From Candidatus Electryonea clarkiae (lineage in GTDB: Bacteria > Electryoneota > Electryoneia > Electryoneales > Electryoneaceae), in NCBI GenBank assembly GCA_030765455.1, contig JAVCCM010000054.1:1-38561 (forward strand): a stretch of DNA of 38,561 nucleotides. The letters run 5' to 3'. Position 1 is the first letter of the stretch. The number at the start of each line of letters is the position of its first letter. The notes below the pieces were generated by a model. That model made no database searches. It had not been told where the DNA came from and saw nothing but the letters and a program-made list of their open reading frames with translations. Both the position numbers and the translations under genes were made by a program. Below, piece by piece: positions 32,076 through 38,561 of this stretch.

Positions 32076-34046
32076 TTAAGTTATCTTCAATTCTTCAAAA
32101 TTTTTGTATTGTTCCAATGCTTCTGGATTAGCCAGGGCATCAAGGTTCATCACGGGCTTTCCATCAAGAATTCTTTTAACGGCTATTTCAGTGATTTTAC
32201 CGTTTTTTGTCCGTGGGATGTCAGTAACATGTTTGATTATTTCGGGTACATGTCTTGGAGTCGTTTTTTCTTTGATTGCAGCTTTGATATAAACTTCAAG
32301 CTCATCGTCAAGCATAAAACCATTTTGCAGGACAAGAAACAAAATGACACGAACATCATCTTTCCAATTTTGACCGACACAAACCCCTTCAATAACCTCA
32401 TCCATTGCCTCAACAACCCTGTAGATTTCTGCTGTCCCGATCCGTACTCCTCCCGGATTCAGAATAGCATCTGATCTTCCATGAATGATTACGCCACCAT
32501 GCTCGGTAATCTCTGCATAATCTCCATGATGCCAGATATTTTCATAACGGCTGAAATAGGCTGAATGGTATTTGCTTCGATCAGTGTCATTCCAGAAATA
32601 GACAGGCATCGAGGGGAATGGTTTGGTACATACCAGTTCACCCTTAATTCCAGTCACCGGTCGCTTATTTTCATCGAATACCTGAACATCCATTCCGAGA
32701 CCGCGTACCTGTAATTCTCCACTCCAAACCGGTCCGGTTGGATTTCCGAGCGCAAAGCAGGAGATGATATCTGTTCCTCCTGAGATAGATGACAGGCATA
32801 CATCATGTTTCACATCCTCGTAAACAAATTCGAACATCTCCGGTGCAAGCGGTGAACCTGTCGAGAGAATTGTTCTTAGAGAAGAAAGATTTACAGTTTT
32901 TCTTGGCTTCAATCCGGATTTTTCAACTGTAGAAATAAATTTTGCACTCGTACCAAAAACAGTAATGCCTTCGCTTTCTATTAGGCGGAACAATGTATCA
33001 ATCCGGGGCCATCCCGGTGATCCTTCATACAGAACTACACTTGCACCAACACCAAGGCTCGATACAAGCCAGTTCCACATCATCCAGCCGCAGGTAGTAT
33101 AATAAAAAATGCAATCATCTCTTTTCAAATCAGTATGAAGTATCAGCTCCTTCATATGTTGAAGCAACGTGCCACCTGCACCGTGAACAATACTTTTCGG
33201 TACGCCTGTAGTACCGGATGAGTACATTATGTACAATGGATGATTAAACGGTAGCTGCTCGAACTGAATTTCATCTTGATAATTATCTTCGAGAATGTCA
33301 TCCCAGTATGCGATATTTTCTATTTCATCCAATACCGGTTTTTCATTCCCGAACGAAACGATGATTGTCTTTTCAATTGATGGAATACGGGTAACAATTT
33401 CTTTGACATTAGGCAATAAATCGAATTGTTTCCCTCCATAGCTGTAACCATCGGTTGTCACTAATATCCTGGGATTAATCTGTCCAAACCTGTCAATGAC
33501 GCTTCGAGCACCAAAATCTGGTGAGGTTGACGACCAGGCAGCACCGATACTTGTTGCAGCCAACATAGTCACAACCGTTTCACTGATGTTCGGTAAATAA
33601 CCGGCAATCCTGTCGCCGGGTACAATTCCATACTTACGGAAAGCATGTGACAACCTGGCTACCTGGGAGTACAGATTCGCATATGTCAACGCAGTACGTC
33701 TTCCATTTTCATCCACCGAGATAAGAGCAGTTTTCTCGTCCCTGAAACGCAACAAATTCTCCGCGAAATTAAGGCGGGAACCTGGGAACCAGGTAACTTC
33801 CTCCATGCTGTCGAAATTTTTTACAATTTCTGTGGGTTCCTTCGAGGCTTTAATCCTTGTGAACTGCCAGACAGCTCTCCAGAATGTACCGGGATCTGAA
33901 ACAGACCATGAGTGAAGATCAGCATAGGAATCGAACTGAAGATCAAAATTATTGTTCAGAAATCGAGAGAATGTTGTCAAATTTGCTTTCTCGATTCGTT
34001 CCCGGGATGGTCGCCATAGTGGTTTTTTCAAAGGAACGTCATTCAT
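32076..34046 (-). CDS. Acetoacetyl-CoA synthetase
   Basis: This 656-residue member of the adenylate-forming acyl-CoA synthetase family has the typical AacS length. The P-loop-like motif is YSSGTTGVPKSIVHG. SRLNFAENLLR, AAWSSTSPDFG and the C-terminal GRSDAILNPGGVRIGTAEIY support acetoacetate rather than acetate as substrate. It activates acetoacetate with ATP and CoA. Placed within the homogentisate operon, it deals with one of the two end products of fumarylacetoacetate cleavage and feeds acetyl-CoA metabolism. It follows the fumarylacetoacetase gene by 72 bases. Confidence 0.93.
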   Translation of the reverse strand: MNDVPLKKPLWRPSRERIEKANLTTFSRFLNNNFDLQFDSYADLHSWSVSDPGTFWRAVWQFTRIKASKEPTEIVKNFDSMEEVTWFPGSRLNFAENLLRFRDEKTALISVDENGRRTALTYANLYSQVARLSHAFRKYGIVPGDRIAGYLPNISETVVTMLAATSIGAAWSSTSPDFGARSVIDRFGQINPRILVTTDGYSYGGKQFDLLPNVKEIVTRIPSIEKTIIVSFGNEKPVLDEIENIAYWDDILEDNYQDEIQFEQLPFNHPLYIMYSSGTTGVPKSIVHGAGGTLLQHMKELILHTDLKRDDCIFYYTTCGWMMWNWLVSSLGVGASVVLYEGSPGWPRIDTLFRLIESEGITVFGTSAKFISTVEKSGLKPRKTVNLSSLRTILSTGSPLAPEMFEFVYEDVKHDVCLSSISGGTDIISCFALGNPTGPVWSGELQVRGLGMDVQVFDENKRPVTGIKGELVCTKPFPSMPVYFWNDTDRSKYHSAYFSRYENIWHHGDYAEITEHGGVIIHGRSDAILNPGGVRIGTAEIYRVVEAMDEVIEGVCVGQNWKDDVRVILFLVLQNGFMLDDELEVYIKAAIKEKTTPRHVPEIIKHVTDIPRTKNGKITEIAVKRILDGKPVMNLDALANPEALEQYKNFEELKIT

Positions 34047-34118
34047 CTCGTCTAATCTTATTAGATTGTATGGTTTTCATTTTATTGATTATTAATTGTC
34101 TGCTATGTGGTAAATGTC

Positions 34119-35399
34119 TTACTTCGCTTTAAGTAGCTTCCCAGTTACTTCACCAAAACCGATTCGGTAATCCTCGCCCTGGCACCATCCTGTCATTGAT
34201 ACTTGGTCATTGTCCTGTATGAATTTTCTTGTCACACCATTTGGGAATGATAATGGTTCTGTTCCTTTCCAGGTAAGCTCCAGCATACATCCACGGCTGT
34301 TTTTATCCGGGCCGCTAATTGTTCCTGTTGCCAGCATATCACCAGGACGCAAGTTGCATCCGGTTATTGTATGATGAGCCAACTGTTGTGCGATATTCCA
34401 GTAAAGGTGACGCATATTCGACCGGGTAATGATCTGTGGAGACTTGATATCATCTCCCTGTATCGTTACTTCAAGATTTATATTGAATGCCCATTCTTTT
34501 TCTGTCTTCAGATAATCCAGGGGTTGCGGATCCTGTTTTTCTCCCTCTATCCGAAACTGCTCAAGTGCATCCAAAGTGACCACCCAGGGACTGATTGAAG
34601 TGGCAAAATTCTTTGCCAGGAAGGGTCCTAACGGTTGGTATTCCCATTTTTGTATATCCCTGGCGCTCCAATCGTTAACAAGCACCAGCCCGAAAATATG
34701 CTCATGAGCATTATCGATATTAACAGGTGTTCCAAGAGGATTGCCGGCTCCAATAATGGCACCCATTTCGAGTTCATAATCAACCATTCTGCTGGCGCCA
34801 AAAGATGGATTCTCCAGGCTGTCATCCTTTGTTTGACCCATTGGACGATGTATATCGGTGCCGCTGATTACAATCGAACTGCTTCTCCCGTGATACCCGA
34901 TTGGCATATGAAGATAGTTTGGCATTAATGCATTCTCGGCGCCTCGGAACATGGTGCCTACATTTTGCGCGTGATATTTTGAGGCATAGAAATCGGTATA
35001 ATCACCGATATCGACTGGCATACACATTTCTACTGCATCACGCTTAAAAAATGCTTCTTTCCTGAGGGATTCGTTATCACGTAAAATCGGTTCATCGAAA
35101 CTAAGCAAATTGCTGATCGCTCTGCGGACTTTTGTCCAGACGTCAGATCCGAGCGACATAAATTCATTAAGGGTTGACCTGGAAAAGAGATTCTCACTTT
35201 TGAGTGGGATATCACTAAACAAGCCGTTTCGTTCCAGGACCGACAGGTCTAATACATAATCACCTATTGCAACCCCCACACGCTCCCTGGAATCTATAGA
35301 AGGTTTAAAAACACCATAAGGTAAATTCTGGATGGGAAAATGTGATTTGGGATCGACATTTATAAATGATTTTGATTTTTTACTGGTACTATTGACCAT
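34119..35399 (-). CDS. Fumarylacetoacetase
   Basis: This 426-residue protein matches FAH along its length: N-terminal SH3-like part (NLPYGVFKPSIDSRERVGVAIG), DYTDFYASKYHAQNVGTMFRG with the catalytic region, IGYHGRSSSIVISG, ELEMGAIIG and LVNDWSARDIQKWEYQPLGP. It hydrolyses fumarylacetoacetate to fumarate and acetoacetate, the last ring-derived step of tyrosine breakdown. The metal-binding Asp/Glu residues lie in the DFYAS, YELEMG and LVNDWSARD segments. AGGA precedes the ATG. It starts 21 bases after the unknown first gene of the operon. Confidence 0.95.
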   Translation of the reverse strand: MVNSTSKKSKSFINVDPKSHFPIQNLPYGVFKPSIDSRERVGVAIGDYVLDLSVLERNGLFSDIPLKSENLFSRSTLNEFMSLGSDVWTKVRRAISNLLSFDEPILRDNESLRKEAFFKRDAVEMCMPVDIGDYTDFYASKYHAQNVGTMFRGAENALMPNYLHMPIGYHGRSSSIVISGTDIHRPMGQTKDDSLENPSFGASRMVDYELEMGAIIGAGNPLGTPVNIDNAHEHIFGLVLVNDWSARDIQKWEYQPLGPFLAKNFATSISPWVVTLDALEQFRIEGEKQDPQPLDYLKTEKEWAFNINLEVTIQGDDIKSPQIITRSNMRHLYWNIAQQLAHHTITGCNLRPGDMLATGTISGPDKNSRGCMLELTWKGTEPLSFPNGVTRKFIQDNDQVSMTGWCQGEDYRIGFGEVTGKLLKAK

Positions 35400-35420
35400 T
35401 ATAATATCCTAAATATATAA

Positions 35421-36413
35421 TTATATTAAACCGAGCGCGTCCAGATCAGTTTGAGGCACAGTGAAACTGCAGCTTCCAAAAGAGGCAAAAGCTGCTTCAC
35501 GCCCTTTAATTATTTGATTGATACTTGCTTCATAATCATGCCATTTGAATGATGTGTCTTTGAAAATAAATGATGTTCCATCCACTTCAGCAAGAATATT
35601 GGTAATTTGCTCTTCATCCAAATTTTGAGTGTTTGCTAATATTATTGCAGCAATCAGGTTCAGGAACCCATGCATCATGCAGTTATTTTGTTTATTAAAA
35701 TGACGAAGAGGATTATGCAACCCGGCTGTAGCTTTCATAGGCACGCTGAAATCCCGGCACATGCTGATAATTGTCCCAACCTGGTAAATTGGTGGAACTT
35801 CATCGACTGTTTCACCACCAAACCTAATTTTTAGACCGACCTTATTAAAATTATTCAATCGTGTTTTAAGCCTGAGAGATTCATTGAATTCTGCAATAGC
35901 AGGGATTAGTATATCTGCGGAGTCAATCCATAAATCGTTCAAGGTTAACTCATAAAAGACATTTACAGGCTTAGAAAAGGTGCCCGTTAATAATCCATCA
36001 ACTGTCGAGAGTAATTGAAGAATTGATTTTTGGTCACTGCTCTCTAAAATAAATGGGGGGAAGTTGGTTTCGAACATGTCTATTGCAAATGAATTGCTCT
36101 CCTTACTTAAAAGGAAGCTGTTTGTAAATGTCATTGCTTTACGTTGATTGGCAAGAAACTCAGGTTTATTATCGCTGCGATGCGCAAGAACAGATAGAGG
36201 AACTGGCACTTCGGTTTTTCCGGATTTCCCGGCAAAATTTGCAAGCTCTCTTAACTTGGGGGCAGGGCAAATGAAATGTGACAGCAACCAGGAATCTTTG
36301 CCTTCCCGGTATTCAAGAAATTTGCTCCACGCCGTTTCCATATCATGGCTGGCAGGCGGAAATAGACCAGCATAATCAATCGTTTTTTCAAGTAATTTTC
36401 GTGAAGACTTCAT
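35421..36413 (-). CDS. Conserved protein of unknown function, first gene of the homogentisate operon
   Basis: The 330-residue product belongs to a family I know only as uncharacterised (DYAGLFPPA near the N-terminus, then LLSHFICPAPKLREL). The C-terminal half has LKIRFGGETVDEVPPIYQVG, VPMKATAGLHNPLRHF and MMHGFLNLIAA, which suggests a TIM-barrel with a basic, phosphate- or carboxylate-binding pocket (K, H and R in KATAGLHNPLR). There is no signal peptide. It is co-directional with fahA, aacS, hppD and hmgA at 21 bases' distance, so it probably acts in tyrosine catabolism. No glutathione S-transferase-type maleylacetoacetate isomerase is present, and this gene is a candidate to fill that gap, which is inference only. 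The ATG at 36413 is preferred to a TTG 4 codons upstream. Confidence 0.75.
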   Translation of the reverse strand: MKSSRKLLEKTIDYAGLFPPASHDMETAWSKFLEYREGKDSWLLSHFICPAPKLRELANFAGKSGKTEVPVPLSVLAHRSDNKPEFLANQRKAMTFTNSFLLSKESNSFAIDMFETNFPPFILESSDQKSILQLLSTVDGLLTGTFSKPVNVFYELTLNDLWIDSADILIPAIAEFNESLRLKTRLNNFNKVGLKIRFGGETVDEVPPIYQVGTIISMCRDFSVPMKATAGLHNPLRHFNKQNNCMMHGFLNLIAAIILANTQNLDEEQITNILAEVDGTSFIFKDTSFKWHDYEASINQIIKGREAAFASFGSCSFTVPQTDLDALGLI

Positions 36414-36789
36414 CGTCAACCCCAAATGTTAGGCGTTCCTATCGCTAGTCAATTTAACGTCGGTCGTTTATAAACGCAAGGCATATATTTGAGAGAGAGT
36501 TCGATGGATTACTTAGAATATAAGTAAGATACAAAATTTTGATAGCAGGAGCTGGACGCTTGGATTTTTGCTCAAACAGGTCGTTACGGAAGCCATGCTT
36601 CAGCTTTCCCCATGCGAATTCATGTTTAGCATTTAAGAAAGAGTAGCTTTCGCATTCCAAAATTAGTTCTCAAATCATTTGAATCGAAGTACTAATTACT
36701 GATTCATTAATATCTTAATAATCTAAGTCTCCTTTCAGCATCGTTATTTTTTGAACTAATAATCTGCAAGCAATTTCCTGTAAAAACTA

Positions 36790-36982
36790 AGAGTTGATCA
36801 GCCAGCAAAGAAAGAACAAACCGCAGAGAACACAAAGTATGCACTAAGGTCACAAAGACAATCTCCGTGCTCTTTGCGAATTCTTTGAGTACTTTGTGGT
36901 TTTTCTTTTCAGCGTTAAAGAATCAGAGATCATTCAGGTAGATGCTTTATATTAACGAGGCAAAACTTTCAAGAAATAGATA
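36790..36982. repeat. Dispersed palindromic repeat, copy C (same family as the MITE in hicA)
   Basis: From GAGTTGATCAGCC to GGCAAAACTTTCAAGAAATA it follows the element at 18161-18347 almost base for base in the central part. The right terminal repeat is present. A left terminal repeat is not recognisable, so the copy is diverged or partial. Confidence 0.8.
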
Positions 36983-36989
36983 AGAAAGA

Positions 36990-37015
36990 AAAAGCTGAAG
37001 CAAGCTTCAGCTTTT
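36990..37015 (-). terminator. Intrinsic terminator of the outer-membrane protein gene
   Basis: A perfect 11-bp stem (AAAAGCTGAAG / CTTCAGCTTTT) with a 4-base loop is followed on the minus strand by TTTCTTTCTT. It lies 65 bases after the stop of the 37080-38309 gene. Confidence 0.8.
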
Positions 37016-37079
37016 AAAATAATATTTTGAAGTTACATCTTCGATCTCTGATCAAAGATGTTTTTTCTTCAAACGTTAT

Positions 37080-38309
37080 CTATTTATTGAATGTACAGGA
37101 TGCACCGAACACATAGAAATTGTTTTTTACTTCAAGGTCCTTGTTAACAGGATTTCCCTGGTAATCAAACCCTTCATATTCATATTCGTAATTCATCCAT
37201 CCATAATCGAAGAAAATATCTAGTTTGAACTGATCTGAGCCAAATCCTGCTCCCACAGTAAATCCGCTCTTTTTTAAGGGATCCTCATCGAGTAAATCTC
37301 CATTAGTTGCAGCAACACTCTCAGAATAATATCCGACACGGAATTTTGACGGTTGCCCGAATTCTGCGCCCAGCCTGATTGCGCTACCATTATCGATCTC
37401 CGCGTTTTCCTCGTCGTACTCTAGATCCTTCCATGATCGTGTCTGGTACTCTCCAACGATAAGTGTATTCTCATCTAATTGATAAGCAGCAGAAAAACCG
37501 GTAGTGGATGGAATCGTGATATCAATGTCACTGCCTTCATCGGAAGATGATGAATCAGCATCTTTGTAAGAGTATTCCAGATTGCTTACTTCCATTTCAA
37601 ACCTATTGCGATACATGAACCCGACAGTAAACTGTTCGTTCACGATTGCTATGCCCCCAAGGTTAATGAATGTGGTTGAAAAATCAGCACTATATTCTTC
37701 CTCATAATCAAAATCTACTCCATCGCTAGTGCGAGATTCAACTTCCAGCACTTCCAAATATTTACTCATAATAGATTTATTAAATGAAAGCCCGAGGCTG
37801 TATTTCTCAGAAAAATGCACTCCGCCACCAACCGATATCACATTTATGCCGCCATTTATATCTTGATTAATTTCAATTTCAATGTCATCCCTGTCTATCT
37901 CAGCCAGGTAATTTGTTCCTAAATCGTTAATTGTGTTAAATCCAGCACCTAATCCGAGTAATATGTCGCTGCCGCTGAGTGCATAAGGCATTGCGATGGA
38001 TAAATGAGTTAGTTTAGGATGCAATTTGTACTTTTCATCTACAGAAAAACCGGTAACCCAATCATTGTATTCATCTTCAGTTTTCCCCATCCACCCTCGA
38101 CCACCAAGCTGAAAAGTTCTGTTCTGAATTAGAGCGAGGTGTGCGGGATTACTGAAAACAGAATTGCTGCTGTACGACGACAGTATCTCCGTTTTTCCCA
38201 TAGAATACGCACGAGCATCATTGACATTTGGATCAATCATCTTGTACGACAATTGTGCAAACAAGCACACCGGAACTATGACAAGAACTACAACTGTGAT
38301 AAATCTCAT
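37080..38309 (-). CDS. Outer-membrane beta-barrel protein (OmpP1/FadL-like or PorV-like)
   Basis: This 409-residue product has a signal peptide (ITVVVLVIVPVCLFAQ). The mature N-terminus NDARAYSMGKTEILSS--SNSVFSNPAHLA resembles the helical hatch region of FadL/PorV-type transporters in FCB bacteria (AMGGA and NPA motifs). The remainder alternates short amphipathic strands with acidic loops (DADSSSSDEGSDIDI, DYEEEYSADF), and the protein ends in VFGASCTFNK, a strand with an aromatic near the C-terminus, as barrels require. The role is transport or a secretion accessory function; the ligand is unknown. GGGAGGAAG precedes the ATG. It is a single gene with its own terminator. Confidence 0.8.
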   Translation of the reverse strand: MRFITVVVLVIVPVCLFAQLSYKMIDPNVNDARAYSMGKTEILSSYSSNSVFSNPAHLALIQNRTFQLGGRGWMGKTEDEYNDWVTGFSVDEKYKLHPKLTHLSIAMPYALSGSDILLGLGAGFNTINDLGTNYLAEIDRDDIEIEINQDINGGINVISVGGGVHFSEKYSLGLSFNKSIMSKYLEVLEVESRTSDGVDFDYEEEYSADFSTTFINLGGIAIVNEQFTVGFMYRNRFEMEVSNLEYSYKDADSSSSDEGSDIDITIPSTTGFSAAYQLDENTLIVGEYQTRSWKDLEYDEENAEIDNGSAIRLGAEFGQPSKFRVGYYSESVAATNGDLLDEDPLKKSGFTVGAGFGSDQFKLDIFFDYGWMNYEYEYEGFDYQGNPVNKDLEVKNNFYVFGASCTFNK

Positions 38310-38561
38310 TCTAACTTCCTCCCTGAAAAAAGTTTGCGAAATTAAATCAAGAAATATTTGTTCCTTGGATTAATCAAGCCGAAATGTAACCAATGCAGTG
38401 CTTGGAAACAAGTTTCAAAACAAAGTAAAGCAGAATTATTTAGGGTCTCCTGAATAAATCAATTACCCTTATAAGGGGAGAGATTGAGCGTTGTTTTTCC
38501 TATCTTTTGTGCAAGGATACTGATTAAAACAGTCCAAAACCTTTGCACTTCAGGATGGGAA
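38310..38561. other. Upstream region of the outer-membrane protein gene
   Basis: There is no gene in this end piece. It contains a perfect 12-base palindrome CCCTTATAAGGG at 38466-38477 and presumably the promoter for the minus-strand gene. Confidence 0.45.

Larger units (their letters stand above)
36426..37079. other. Intergenic region with MITE-like repeat copy C and a terminator
   Basis: It should hold the promoter of the homogentisate operon at its left end, but no clear box is visible. The middle holds the dispersed repeat 36790-36982, and the right end the terminator of the outer-membrane protein gene. A 68-codon open frame at 36454-36660 on the minus strand is not convincing. Confidence 0.6.

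Noticed and set aside
36454..36660. 68-codon open frame on the minus strand
   Set aside because: No ribosome binding site, no recognisable motif and no conserved context.
1..38561. CRISPR arrays, tRNA and rRNA genes
   Set aside because: I looked for regularly spaced repeats and for tRNA or rRNA signatures and saw none; a dedicated tRNA search would be needed to exclude diverged forms.

Overview
The window looks like a chromosomal segment of a Gram-negative, moderately AT-rich bacterium, most likely from the FCB superphylum (Bacteroidetes-like candidate phyla). The support is two secreted proteins that end in YPNPFN-type C-terminal sorting domains (type IX secretion style), an outer-membrane beta-barrel protein, two SPII-type lipoproteins, a menaquinone methyltransferase and a multiheme cytochrome c. 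I cannot place it to genus from the sequence alone.

Layout. 1-120 is the 3' end of an IS1595/ISXO2-type transposase. 654-3650 holds a sugar kinase (AmgK-like), a fusion of a RapZ C-terminal-like domain to a MurU-like nucleotidyltransferase, and UbiE/MenG. 3916-9498 is a signalling block: a 1283-residue hybrid histidine kinase (pseudo-receiver, GAF, PAS, GAF, HisKA, HATPase, two receivers, HPt) followed by two paralogous receiver proteins with a C-terminal Cys4 domain. 9691-9903 is a dodecin. 10277-14427 encodes exported hydrolases: a metallo-beta-lactamase-fold enzyme and two glycosidase-like proteins with sorting domains.

14428-22053 is an accessory, repeat-rich region. It holds a MazEF-like toxin-antitoxin pair with a perfect palindromic operator, a zinc-ribbon protein, an unknown membrane protein, a hicBA pair whose hicA is split by a ~281-bp MITE with terminal inverted repeats and a TA duplication, a CPA2 antiporter, a TPR lipoprotein, a truncated hicB copy and a second, apparently intact hicBA pair. 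Many short palindromic and dispersed repeats lie between these genes.

22054-24651 (minus) is a lipoprotein with Fn3-like repeats and nine haem-binding motifs. 24802-27180 (minus) is a three-gene cassette: an HPPD-like VOC protein, a luciferase-like flavin oxidoreductase and an F420-dependent NADP reductase-like protein. 27513-29611 (minus) is a small island of unknown genes around a HEPN-like protein with an R-x4-H motif, bracketed by a perfect 27-bp inverted repeat. 29749-36413 (minus) is a tyrosine/homogentisate catabolic operon: unknown conserved protein, fumarylacetoacetase, acetoacetyl-CoA synthetase, 4-hydroxyphenylpyruvate dioxygenase and homogentisate dioxygenase. It converts 4-hydroxyphenylpyruvate to fumarate and acetoacetyl-CoA, but no recognisable maleylacetoacetate isomerase is present. 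37080-38309 (minus) is an outer-membrane beta-barrel protein with its own terminator.

The observations I rate highest are the RapZ-C/MurU fusion beside its kinase, the MITE that can be removed in silico to restore hicA, the HEPN island with its inverted-repeat frame, and the unknown protein that heads the homogentisate operon where the isomerase is missing.
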